A program made the position numbers and the translations under genes. Of a stretch of 64,000 bases of DNA, positions 34,601 to 42,008 are shown in pieces. The notes under the pieces are model-generated. The model did not search any database and was not told where the DNA came from. It was given only the letters and a program-made list of their open reading frames with translations. How positions within the stretch are numbered: position 1 is the first letter of the stretch; each line of letters opens with the position of its first letter. The stretch is from contig NZ_LR882982.1 of the NCBI RefSeq assembly GCF_904831005.1, forward strand, positions 1,240,001-1,304,000, given 5' to 3'. The DNA comes from Microbacterium hydrocarbonoxydans (GTDB lineage Bacteria > Actinomycetota > Actinomycetes > Actinomycetales > Microbacteriaceae).

Positions 34601-35440
34601 ATGGACGACAGGTACGGATCGGATGTGCTCGCTGCCGGCTGGAGGGAACGGGCCGCCAAGCCGGTGCCGCAGGTGCCCGCCGAGCTCGATCTCGTCGTCG
34701 AGGTCGCGCAGGACGGGTTCTGCGGAGCGGTCACGCGAGTGCAGGGCGGCACCGTGGAGCTCGAGGACAGGGTGGGGCGCAAGCGCCTCTTCCCTCTCGG
34801 CGGCGGATTCCTGATCGACGGGTCGCCTGTGCGTCTCACGGTTCCTGCCTCGAAGGAGCAGGGCGTGCGGCGCACGGCATCCGGATCGTTCGTGGCTGCC
34901 GATCAGCGCGCCAGGGTCGCGCTGCCCAGCCGCATCCTGGTGGAGGGCAAGCACGACGCCGAGCTCGTCGAGAAGGTGTGGGGTGCCGATCTGCGTGCGG
35001 AGGGCGTGGTGGTCGAGTTCCTGCAGGGGGTCGATCTGCTCGACGAGCTGCTGACGGCAGAGCCGCCCAGCGAAACGCGCCGCTACGGCGTGCTGGTCGA
35101 CCATCTCGTGCCGGGTTCGAAGGAGTCGCGCATCGCGGATGACTTGGCCAGGGGTCCGCACGGGAAGCACATGAGGATCGTCGGCCACCCGTTCGTCGAC
35201 GTCTGGCAGTGCGTCACCCCTCGCGCACTGGGAATCGCGAAGTGGCCCGAGATACCTCGCGGCACCGACTGGAAGACCGGCATCTGCCGCGCGTTCGGCT
35301 GGCCGTACGAGACGCAGGCGGACACGGGTCGAGCGTGGCAGCACATCCTGTCGAAGGTGCACACGTATCGCGACCTCGAGCCCGCCCTTCTCGGTCGGGT
35401 GGAGGAGCTGATCGACTTCGTGACCGCGCCGGCCTCCTGA
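34601..35440 (+). CDS. DUF3097 family protein with a Toprim-like core
   Basis: A 279-residue actinobacterial protein of the DUF3097 family. After a beta-rich N-terminal part (to about 110), the segment ILVEGKHDAELVEKVWG followed by VLVDHLVPGSKES resembles the Glu and Asp motifs of a Toprim fold, as in RNase M5 and small primase-like proteins (inference from pattern). The C-terminal half has a conserved WQCVTPRALGI and FGWPYETQ. Function is unknown; a nucleic-acid processing role is plausible. It precedes trmB but each has its own -10. Confidence 0.82.
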   Translation: MDDRYGSDVLAAGWRERAAKPVPQVPAELDLVVEVAQDGFCGAVTRVQGGTVELEDRVGRKRLFPLGGGFLIDGSPVRLTVPASKEQGVRRTASGSFVAADQRARVALPSRILVEGKHDAELVEKVWGADLRAEGVVVEFLQGVDLLDELLTAEPPSETRRYGVLVDHLVPGSKESRIADDLARGPHGKHMRIVGHPFVDVWQCVTPRALGIAKWPEIPRGTDWKTGICRAFGWPYETQADTGRAWQHILSKVHTYRDLEPALLGRVEELIDFVTAPAS

Positions 35441-35471
35441 TCCGCGGTCGGTGGCGCTCAGCGCCGCCGAC

Positions 35472-35477
35472 TACCCT
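35472..35477 (+). promoter_or_regulatory. -10 element (TACCCT) of trmB, leaderless
   Basis: TACCCT, six bases, then the ATG at 35484. Confidence 0.5.
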
Positions 35478-35483
35478 GGAAGC

Positions 35484-36209
35484 ATGCCCGAACCCCGCAC
35501 CTTCCGCGACGAACCGGTCTCTTTCGTGCGCCGCAGCGGCCGGATGTCCGACGCTCAGGAACGGGCGTTCGACGAGCTCGGTCCGCACTATCTGCTGGAC
35601 GTGCCTCGCGATGTCGCCTGGACGTCGGTGCACCCCGAAGCGCGTCTCGATCCGACCGCCGAGTATGGGCGGGACGCCGATCTGTACGTCGAGATCGGTT
35701 CGGGCCAGGGCCACGCGATCGTCGCTGCGGCATCGTCGCGCCCCGACGACGACTTCCTCGCCGTCGAGGTCTTCCGTGCGGGGCTCGCCAGGACGATGCT
35801 CGATGCCGACCGCGAAGGCGCTCGCAATGTGCGTGTGGTCGAGGCGAACGCGCCGGAGGTGCTCTCGTCGTACCTGCCCGAGGCGGCAGCCGCCGAGGTC
35901 TGGATCTTCTTCCCCGACCCGTGGCACAAGAAGAAGCACACCAAGCGCCGTCTCGTCCGTCAGGGGTTCGGCGACACCGCGGCACGTGCGCTTCGCGACG
36001 GAGGTCTTCTCCGGCTCGCGACCGACTGGGAGGACTACGCGCTGCAGATGCGCGACGTGCTCGACGCCGACCCGCTGTTCGAGCGCGCCTTCGACGGCGA
36101 CTGGGCCGAGCGGTTCGACGGTCGTGTCATGACGGCCTTCGAGCGCAAGGGCATCGCGAAGGGCCGCGACATCCGCGATCTCGTGTATCGGCGGAAGTCG
36201 CGCGCGTGA
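35484..36209 (+). CDS. trmB: tRNA (guanine46-N7)-methyltransferase
   Basis: A 241-residue SAM-dependent methyltransferase. VEIGSGQGH is the SAM loop, and the FFPDPWHKKKHTKRRL motif is the TrmB signature carrying the catalytic Asp. ATDWEDYALQM and a C-terminal FERKG follow, as usual. It methylates N7 of G46 in the tRNA variable loop. The start is leaderless by the TACCCT hexamer, in preference to an in-frame ATG 33 bases upstream. Its stop overlaps the CPBP gene start (GTGA). Confidence 0.96.
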   Translation: MPEPRTFRDEPVSFVRRSGRMSDAQERAFDELGPHYLLDVPRDVAWTSVHPEARLDPTAEYGRDADLYVEIGSGQGHAIVAAASSRPDDDFLAVEVFRAGLARTMLDADREGARNVRVVEANAPEVLSSYLPEAAAAEVWIFFPDPWHKKKHTKRRLVRQGFGDTAARALRDGGLLRLATDWEDYALQMRDVLDADPLFERAFDGDWAERFDGRVMTAFERKGIAKGRDIRDLVYRRKSRA

Positions 36210-37054
36210 TCACCGCGCAGCGCACCTCGGTGACCTGGCAGGCGGTCGTCTCCGCGCTGCTCGTGTGCGCCGCGGCACCGGCGTTCTTCGTGGCGCAGGT
36301 CCCGTGGTCCGGCTGGGCGCTGCTGGTGCTCGGCGTGGGAAGCGCCTGGCTCGCAGAACGTCGCGTGCCTGCTCGTGAGATGGGGGAGGACCGTCGCCCG
36401 TCTCTCGCCCGGGACCTCTCGCTGATCGCCCTCGGCATGCTCATCGTCAGCATCATCCCGCTGGCGGCCGAACTCGACAACCTCGCGATGCTGCGGTTCA
36501 CGCTCGCACTCGGCGGTGCGGTCGCCGTGCCCTACCTCGTCTCCCGCTTCCTGTTCCGCGACAGGGCGATCAGCTTCCCCTGGCGAGCACACCGGCGGTG
36601 GGGTCGCCTGCAGTGGGGCTGGCTGGTGGCCGTGCTGGTGCTCGGCTGGTTGATCCTCCCGTTCTACTTCATCACGAGCGGCGTCTACCAGAACTGGCCG
36701 GTCGTCGACTCGCCCGATCTCATCGCACGGCTGTTCGTCGGCGTCGGAGCGGTCGGCATCTGGGACGAGCTGTTCTTCATCTGCACGGTCTTCGCGCTCC
36801 TGCGGAGGCACTTCCCCGACGCGCTCGCGAACGTGATGCAGATGATCGTGTTCGTCTCGTTCCTCTGGGAGCTGGGCTACCGGGAGTGGGGGCCGCTCCT
36901 GACGATCCCCTTCGCGCTCCTGCAGGGCTTCATCTTCATGCGCACGCACTCGCTGGCCTACGTCGTGACCGTGCATCTGCTGTTCGACGCCGTGGTCTTC
37001 GGCGTGCTGGTGCACGCACACAACCCGGGGCTGCTCCCGATCTTCCTGATCTAG
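36206..37054 (+). CDS. CPBP-like (CAAX protease/bacteriocin-processing type) membrane protein
   Basis: A 282-residue protein with about eight hydrophobic segments. The motif WDELFFICTVFALLRR takes the place of the EExxxR motif of CPBP intramembrane proteases, with Asp for the first Glu, and TVHLLFD in the last helices gives the His motif. The altered first motif leaves activity uncertain. The GTG start overlaps the trmB stop. Role unknown. Confidence 0.7.
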   Translation: MITAQRTSVTWQAVVSALLVCAAAPAFFVAQVPWSGWALLVLGVGSAWLAERRVPAREMGEDRRPSLARDLSLIALGMLIVSIIPLAAELDNLAMLRFTLALGGAVAVPYLVSRFLFRDRAISFPWRAHRRWGRLQWGWLVAVLVLGWLILPFYFITSGVYQNWPVVDSPDLIARLFVGVGAVGIWDELFFICTVFALLRRHFPDALANVMQMIVFVSFLWELGYREWGPLLTIPFALLQGFIFMRTHSLAYVVTVHLLFDAVVFGVLVHAHNPGLLPIFLI

Positions 37055-37068
37055 AGCGACGGAGTCGA

Positions 37069-37074
37069 TACGAT
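37069..37074 (+). promoter_or_regulatory. -10 element (TACGAT) of the DUF1304 gene, leaderless
   Basis: TACGAT, six bases, then the ATG at 37081. Confidence 0.5.
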
Positions 37075-37080
37075 CGAGTC

Positions 37081-37473
37081 ATGCTCATCGTCGGACTCGT
37101 CCTCGCCGCGGCCGCTGCCGCGTTCCACGTCTTCATCTTCGCGCTCGAGTCGCTGAAGTGGACCGAGCCCGAGACGCGCAAGATCTTCGGCGTCGCGAGC
37201 GAGGCCGACGCCCTCACGACGAAGGCCCTCGCCTTCAACCAGGGCTTCTACAATCTCTTCCTCGCGCTCACCGCGCTGCTCGGCGTCGGCTTCGTGATCG
37301 TCGGCCTGACGACGGTCGGAGTGACTCTCGTCTTCGCCGGCACGGGCATGATGCTCGCTGCGGCGCTCGTGCTGATCCTCTCGGACCGCACGAAGGCCCG
37401 GGCCGCTGTGATGCAGGGCACACTGCCGCTTCTGGCCGTGATCACGACGGCGATCGCGGTCTCGATCGGCTGA
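37081..37473 (+). CDS. DUF1304 family membrane protein
   Basis: A 130-residue protein with four hydrophobic helices, containing FIFALESLKW and the NQGFYNLFLA motif that define DUF1304 (YqjF-like small membrane proteins). Function is unknown. It appears to be expressed from its own leaderless promoter. Confidence 0.85.
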   Translation: MLIVGLVLAAAAAAFHVFIFALESLKWTEPETRKIFGVASEADALTTKALAFNQGFYNLFLALTALLGVGFVIVGLTTVGVTLVFAGTGMMLAAALVLILSDRTKARAAVMQGTLPLLAVITTAIAVSIG

Positions 37474-37526
37474 GCCCCGCGAGGGGCTGATCGTCGCCGA
37501 AGGGTGACATCTCGAGCGTCACGGGC

Positions 37527-37532
37527 CACACT
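37527..37532 (+). promoter_or_regulatory. -10-like element (CACACT) of dinB, leaderless
   Basis: CACACT, six bases, then the ATG at 37539. No LexA box is visible near it. Confidence 0.35.
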
Positions 37533-37538
37533 CGGTGC

Positions 37539-38615
37539 ATGACCGACTGGGTGCTGCACGTCGACATGGATCAGTTCATCGCCGCGGTCGAGGTGCTGCG
37601 CCGACCCGAGCTCGCAGGGCTCCCCGTGATCGTCGGCGGACGCGGCGACCCGACCGAGCGCGCGGTCGTGTCGACGGCGTCGTACGAGGCGCGCGAGTTC
37701 GGCATCGGATCGGGGATGCCGCTGAAGATCGCAGCACGCAAGGCGCCCGAGAACGCGGTGTTCCTGCCGGTCGACCACGAGGCGTATGAAGCGTCGTCGG
37801 CTGAGGTGATGTCGACGTTGCGTGCGCTGCCCGGGGCGGTGCTCGAGGTGATCGGCTGGGACGAGTGCTTCCTCGGCGTGACCACGGACGACCCTGAGCA
37901 GGTGGCGCGCAGCGCCCAGAGCGCGGTGCTGGAGTCGACGGGACTGCACTGCTCGGTGGGTATCGGCGACAACAAGGTGCGCGCCAAGATCGCCACCGAG
38001 TTCGGGAAGCCTCGGGGAGTGTTCCGGCTCACGGCGCAGAACTGGTTCGAGGTGATGGGCGCACGGCCCACGCGGGACCTGTGGGGAGTCGGCCCCAAGG
38101 TGCAGAAGCGGCTCGCCACTCACGGCATCGCGACGGTGCGAGAGCTCGCCGACGCAGACGAGGCACAGCTCGTCGCGGAATTCGGTCCGCGTATGGGTGT
38201 CTGGTATCACGGTCTGGGGTCGGGGCTGGGGCCGGCCGTCGTCGACAGCACCCCGTGGGTGGCGCGCAGCCACAGCCGGGAGACGACGTACCAGCAGAAC
38301 CTCACGACTTCCGCTGAGGTCGAGGAAGCGCTGCGCGAACTGGCGGCGCAGGCCTTCGACGACTGCGCAGCCGAGGGGCGCCCGGTGGTCCGTGTGCATC
38401 TCAAGGTCAGGTACGCGCCCTTCGAAACCAAGACCTTCGGCCGCAAGCTGCCCGAGCCGACGAGCGAGCGTGCGACGGTCATCGCGGCGGCACTGGCGCT
38501 CGGAGCCACACTCGATCGCGACAGGGAGATCCGTCTGCTCGGCGTCCGAGCCGAGATGGCGATGCCTGAGGGCGGTGACGCGGCCGAGCGCACGCCCGTT
38601 CGCGGCAGGATCTGA
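37539..38615 (+). CDS. dinB: DNA polymerase IV (Y family), DinB type
   Basis: A 358-residue Y-family polymerase. HVDMDQF gives catalytic Asp9 (with Asp11), and IGWDECFLG gives the Asp108-Glu109 pair in place of the usual S[IV]DE context. The steric-gate Phe13, the helix-hairpin-helix (LWGVGPKVQKRL, about 185-200) and a little-finger domain follow. The C-terminus is short and shows no clear beta-clamp peptide. It resembles the shorter actinobacterial DinB forms (such as DinB2) that lack the clamp motif. It performs error-prone or lesion-bypass synthesis. No SOS box is seen. Confidence 0.92.
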   Translation: MTDWVLHVDMDQFIAAVEVLRRPELAGLPVIVGGRGDPTERAVVSTASYEAREFGIGSGMPLKIAARKAPENAVFLPVDHEAYEASSAEVMSTLRALPGAVLEVIGWDECFLGVTTDDPEQVARSAQSAVLESTGLHCSVGIGDNKVRAKIATEFGKPRGVFRLTAQNWFEVMGARPTRDLWGVGPKVQKRLATHGIATVRELADADEAQLVAEFGPRMGVWYHGLGSGLGPAVVDSTPWVARSHSRETTYQQNLTTSAEVEEALRELAAQAFDDCAAEGRPVVRVHLKVRYAPFETKTFGRKLPEPTSERATVIAAALALGATLDRDREIRLLGVRAEMAMPEGGDAAERTPVRGRI

Positions 38616-38632
38616 CCAGCGGCGAGACTCCG

Positions 38633-39034
38633 TCAGTCGCGCATGACGGCGGCGATCGCGCTGACCTCGATCAGCGCTCCGGGCACGCCGAGCCCGGCCA
38701 CGAGCGCTGCCGTCACCAGGGGCGGGGCGCCCTCGCGGGCGAGGGTCGACGCGACGGCACCGTATGCCGCGCGAAGATCGGCATCCTGGTGGATGTGGAT
38801 CGTCCAGCTGATGACGTCGTCGAGGGTCGCGCCCGCTGACTCGAGGGCGATGCGGGCGTTCTGAACAGCGCGGAGCGACTGCTCGGCGGCATCCGTCGAG
38901 ACGAGCGCCCCGGTCTCGTCGACTCCGTTCTGGCCGCCGACGTGGATCGTTGTGGCCCCGGGAGGGACGACGGCGACGTGACTGAAGGCAGGGCTCACGA
39001 CGAGTCCCGCCGGCTGTGCGAGTGTGATCTTCAT
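38633..39034 (-). CDS. RidA/YjgF/UK114 family protein
   Basis: A 133-residue RidA-superfamily protein: TIHVGGQNGVDETGALV, then SLRAVQNARIALESAGATLDDVISWTIHI and a C-terminal GALIEVSAIAAV. RidA hydrolyses reactive enamine/imine intermediates released by PLP enzymes; the usual catalytic Arg of true RidA (near GVPGAL) is absent, so it belongs to one of the divergent Rid subfamilies. The ATG at 39034 follows CAGACT by six bases. It is convergent with dinB. Confidence 0.85.
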   Translation of the reverse strand: MKITLAQPAGLVVSPAFSHVAVVPPGATTIHVGGQNGVDETGALVSTDAAEQSLRAVQNARIALESAGATLDDVISWTIHIHQDADLRAAYGAVASTLAREGAPPLVTAALVAGLGVPGALIEVSAIAAVMRD

Positions 39035-39040
39035 CGGTCG

Positions 39041-39046
39041 AGTCTG
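39041..39046 (-). promoter_or_regulatory. -10-like element (CAGACT) of the RidA-type gene, leaderless
   Basis: On the minus strand CAGACT, six bases, then the ATG at 39034. Confidence 0.4.
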
Positions 39047-39089
39047 CACCGGGCCACCGACATCGACGGCGGCCCGGCGCATTCCGAGC

Positions 39090-40067
39090 TCAGAACTGCA
39101 GAAGCACCTTGCCCACGCGCCCTGCGGTGTTGCTCGCGCGCACGGCTTCGGCAGCGTCGGCGGCATCGAAGACACCGGCGACGGGCAGCGTCAGCGTGCC
39201 GTCGCTGACGCGCTGGATCAGCTCGCCGAACAGTGCGCCGCGTGTGCCGGCATCCATCGTCTGGATCACCTTGCTGCCCCAGAAGCCCTTGACCGTCGCC
39301 TGCTTGAAGATCACGTCTCCGGAGGCGATCTCCATCGTGGGGGAGTTCATGGCGCCGAACGCCACGAGCGTGCCGCCCTCGCCGAGGAGCGAGAGCACGT
39401 CGCCTGCCGACGAGCCGCCCACCGAGTCGATGCCGAAGGCGATGGGCGCGCCTCCCGTGATCGCGGCGACCTGCTCGCGCCAGTCGTCTGCATCCGTCGA
39501 CACGACGTTCCCGATGCCCTGCTCGCGCAGCTCGTCGACCCCGGCCGAGCGCCGGACGAGCCCCACGACGTTGACGCCGCGAGCGGCACCGAGCTGAGCG
39601 AGCATGCGTCCGACCGCGCCGTTCGCTGCGTTCTGGATGATCCAGTCGCCCTTCTCGGCGCCCAGGAACTGCAGCAGGCTGATGGTGCTGAACGGCATCG
39701 AGACGAGCTGTGCGGCGCTCTCGTCGCTCAGCGAATCAGGAACGGGGATGAGCCCTGCGGCGTGGGCGACCACATATTCGGCCCAGGCGCCGAATGTGCC
39801 GCCCGTCGCGACGCGCTGACCGATGGAGAGGTTCTCGACGCCCTCGCCGAGGGCATCCACGATGCCGAGCGCCTCGGTGCCGGACGCCGCCGGGAGTTCG
39901 GGCTTGAAGCCGTAGGTGCCCCGGATGGTCCACAGGTCGTGGTTGTGGATGGGGGAGAGGACGATCCGCAGTCGGACCTGCCCGGGACCGGGCTCCGGGG
40001 TCGGACGCTCGGAGATCGTGAGGACGTGTTCCGGGTCGCCGAAGGTGTCGTGGGTGAGAGCGCGCAT
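39090..40067 (-). CDS. Zinc-free MDR oxidoreductase, quinone-reductase-like
   Basis: A 325-residue medium-chain dehydrogenase/reductase: GroES-like domain (HNHDLWTIRGTYG, GTEALGIVDALGEGVENL), then a Rossmann domain with GAVGRMLAQLGAARGVNVVGLVRR. The cysteines binding structural and catalytic zinc are missing, as in quinone oxidoreductases and trans-2-enoyl reductases. It probably reduces an unsaturated carbonyl or quinone with NADPH. The ATG at 40067 follows AAGGAGAC. It lies downstream of ohr/ohrR on the same strand and may be part of the same peroxide-response unit. Confidence 0.85.
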   Translation of the reverse strand: MRALTHDTFGDPEHVLTISERPTPEPGPGQVRLRIVLSPIHNHDLWTIRGTYGFKPELPAASGTEALGIVDALGEGVENLSIGQRVATGGTFGAWAEYVVAHAAGLIPVPDSLSDESAAQLVSMPFSTISLLQFLGAEKGDWIIQNAANGAVGRMLAQLGAARGVNVVGLVRRSAGVDELREQGIGNVVSTDADDWREQVAAITGGAPIAFGIDSVGGSSAGDVLSLLGEGGTLVAFGAMNSPTMEIASGDVIFKQATVKGFWGSKVIQTMDAGTRGALFGELIQRVSDGTLTLPVAGVFDAADAAEAVRASNTAGRVGKVLLQF

Positions 40068-40110
40068 GAATGTCTCCTTGTGGGATCGGTCGTGGGGGTG
40101 GGGGAACGGA

Positions 40111-40533
40111 TCAGTCGTCGGTGACGGTGATCGAGACGTCGATGTTCCCGCGGGTCGCGTTGGAGTACGGGCAGACCTGGTGGGCCGCATCTGCGAGGGC
40201 CTGCGCCTGGTCGTGAGGGAGATCGGGGATGACGACCTCGAGCTGCACGGCGAGGCCGAAACCGCCCTCGCCGTTCGACCCGATCTGCACGCGGGCGCCG
40301 ACCGAGGAATCGGTGATCTTCACCTTCTGTGTGCGGGCGACGGTCTGCAGCGCGGAGTGGAAGCAGGCGGCGTAGCCGGCCGCGAACAGCTGCTCGGGGT
40401 TCGCGCCGTCGCCGCTGCCGCCCATCTCCTTCGGGATCGCGAGGTCGAGGTCGAGTCGGCCCTCGCCTGTGGTGACGCGGCCGTTTCGTCCGGCTCCGGT
40501 GGCGAGTGCTTCGGCGGTGTAGAGAGCGTCCAT
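40111..40533 (-). CDS. ohr: Organic hydroperoxide resistance protein (Ohr/OsmC family)
   Basis: A 140-residue Ohr peroxidase with the two redox cysteines in AACFHSAL (Cys57, peroxidatic) and QVCPYSNATRGN (Cys121, resolving), plus the GGSGDGANPEQLFAAGYAAC signature. It reduces organic and fatty-acid hydroperoxides in the cytoplasm using lipoyl-type reductants. It lies 25 bases downstream of ohrR on the same strand and should be co-transcribed from the operator-controlled ohrR promoter. Confidence 0.95.
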   Translation of the reverse strand: MDALYTAEALATGAGRNGRVTTGEGRLDLDLAIPKEMGGSGDGANPEQLFAAGYAACFHSALQTVARTQKVKITDSSVGARVQIGSNGEGGFGLAVQLEVVIPDLPHDQAQALADAAHQVCPYSNATRGNIDVSITVTDD

Positions 40534-40558
40534 CGTGTGGACTCCTTCCGGGTTGGGG

Positions 40559-40987
40559 TCAGTCGGCGCGCTGGAGACGCGCGGTGAGTCGCTGCAGCTC
40601 CGCGATCAGGCGGTGGCGCTGGTCGTCGTCCTCCATGCCGGCGAGGGCGGCGAGGCGGGTGTGGACCGGAGCGACCTCGGAGCGCAGCGCCATGCCGGTG
40701 TCGGTCAGCCCGACGATGACGACGCGCTCGTCGACCGAGCTTCGGGTCCTGGCCACGTATCCCGCCTGCTCGAGGCGGCGGACCAGGGGAGAGAGGGTGC
40801 CGGAGTCGAGCTGCATGGCGTCGCCCAGCGATCCGATCGTCTGCTCGCCCTCCATCCAGAGGATCGCGAGAACCAGGTACTGCGGGTACGTCAGACCCCA
40901 GGGCGCCAGGAGCGCGCGGTACGCCTGCGTCGTCGCGCGGGCGGCGGAGTACAGCGAGAAGCACACCATCTCATCGGTCACGGCCAT
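40559..40987 (-). CDS. ohrR: MarR family peroxide-sensing repressor OhrR
   Basis: A 142-residue MarR protein with a winged helix at about 45-100 (TIGSLGDAMQLDSGTLSPLVRRLEQAGYVARTRSS). Cys9 in MVCFSLYSAARA corresponds to the reactive N-terminal cysteine of OhrR proteins, whose oxidation by organic hydroperoxides releases DNA. The ATG at 40987 is exactly at the predicted transcription start (AATACT plus six bases). The palindrome at 41008-41027 overlapping the -35 is its likely operator. It is followed directly by ohr. Confidence 0.92.
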   Translation of the reverse strand: MAVTDEMVCFSLYSAARATTQAYRALLAPWGLTYPQYLVLAILWMEGEQTIGSLGDAMQLDSGTLSPLVRRLEQAGYVARTRSSVDERVVIVGLTDTGMALRSEVAPVHTRLAALAGMEDDDQRHRLIAELQRLTARLQRAD

Positions 40988-40993
40988 TCTTCG

Positions 40994-41027
40994 AGTATTG
41001 CACGCGATTAAGTTGTGTACAACCTAA
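40994..41027 (-). promoter_or_regulatory. ohrR-ohr promoter and OhrR-type operator
   Basis: On the minus strand the -35 TTGTAC (41022-41017), 17-base spacer and -10 AATACT (40999-40994) lead to a start at the ohrR ATG. The palindrome TTAAGTTGTGTACAACCTAA (41008-41027; 8 of 10 positions symmetric) covers the -35, which explains repression by OhrR and relief on peroxide stress. Confidence 0.7.
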
Positions 41028-41067
41028 ATGGGACGCGAAGCGAGCGCAATGCGACAGGCTCGTGCGG

Positions 41068-41781
41068 TCATAGGAGCCCCGAGATGCCTTTCTGCAACTG
41101 CAGGCCACCGATCACGAGCAGCAGGGCGGCGTTCAGCACGTGGGTGTTGCCCGCGACCCAGAGGCGGGCGGCATCGAGCAGCGGCTGCGACTTCTCGCCT
41201 CGGATCGCGACGTAGAACACCGGGACGGCGATCGGAAGAGTGCCGACGACGATGAACGCGAGAGCGACCCAGGCGGCGTCACCGCCGATCTGGGCGAGCG
41301 AGATGTCGAGAGCCGCGATGATCGCGCATGACGCGTCGACGGGGTTGAGCACGAAGAGCGCCAGGCCGAGGAATCCGGTGCGCACCGGCCGGAACGTCTC
41401 GACCGCATGCAACCATCCCGGAAGCTGCGGAGCTGCCGCGACGACCTGTCGCGGCGACGATGCGGACGCCATCTGACTTATGCGTGCGGCGCCCTTGCGG
41501 TAGACCCACACGGCGGAGCCCACCAGGAAGAGACCGATGAACAGGCGGAGGATCGGCACCCAGAGCGGTGGTTCGCGAAGCCCGTGCACCTCGAAGACAT
41601 CGAACAGCCAGAGCGCCAGTGAGAGGAGGCCCGCGAGGCCCACCACCCAGCCGATCAGAAAGGCGATGCCGTTCGCGCTCGCCCGGCGAGACAGGAGGAC
41701 GGCGACGAGCGCCATGATCGCGAGAGGGCTGAGCACGACTCCGAGTGCGACCGGGATCAGCGTGATCAACAGGTCGCCCAT
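41068..41781 (-). CDS. GAP-family (Sap, sulfolipid-addressing-like) membrane protein
   Basis: A 237-residue protein with six hydrophobic segments. GDLLITLIPVALGVVLSPLAIMALV and FVLNPVDASCAIIAALDI fit the GAP/LysE-like family (PF11139), which includes proteins needed for transport of glycopeptidolipid or sulfolipid in mycobacteria. The substrate here is unknown. Copy a of the TCACCC palindrome lies upstream, with a possible -10 (CACGCT) 29 bases away on this strand, so it may belong to the same regulon as the 45-60 kb genes. Confidence 0.78.
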   Translation of the reverse strand: MGDLLITLIPVALGVVLSPLAIMALVAVLLSRRASANGIAFLIGWVVGLAGLLSLALWLFDVFEVHGLREPPLWVPILRLFIGLFLVGSAVWVYRKGAARISQMASASSPRQVVAAAPQLPGWLHAVETFRPVRTGFLGLALFVLNPVDASCAIIAALDISLAQIGGDAAWVALAFIVVGTLPIAVPVFYVAIRGEKSQPLLDAARLWVAGNTHVLNAALLLVIGGLQLQKGISGLL

Positions 41782-41875
41782 GTCACCGCCCGCCCTGCGT
41801 CATCGTGGACCTCCCTGCCCGGCATCCTTCCGCTGATCTCAGCGTGCACCGACGGCGCCGCAGATGGCGTGCGTC

Positions 41876-41892
41876 TCACCCGCCGGGGGTGA
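41876..41892. promoter_or_regulatory. TCACCC palindrome, copy a (GAP gene / LAL regulator intergenic)
   Basis: TCACCCGCCGGGGGTGA. On the minus strand a CACGCT lies 29 bases away toward the GAP-family gene. On the plus strand no hexamer lies at 30 bases, and the regulator has a separate promoter about 80 bases downstream. The site may serve the GAP gene, feedback on the regulator, or both. Confidence 0.65.
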
Positions 41893-41972
41893 GGTCTCCG
41901 AGCACGACACGGAGGCTGCCGAGCTCGGGTGGGAACGCTCCCATGCGTCCGGTGAAGTTTGGACGACACCTC

Positions 41973-42001
41973 TTGTCCGATATACCGCCCGTCGCTAGGT
42001 T
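41973..42001 (+). promoter_or_regulatory. Promoter of the MalT/LuxR-type regulator
   Basis: -35 TTGTCC (41973-41978), a spacer of exactly 17 bases, -10 TAGGTT (41996-42001), then seven bases to the ATG at 42009. Confidence 0.55.
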
Positions 42002-42008
42002 GAGGGGC

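Noticed and set aside
37504..37522. GTGAC-N9-GTCAC inverted repeat before dinB as an SOS box
   Set aside because: It does not resemble the actinobacterial LexA box and 5-bp arms are expected by chance.
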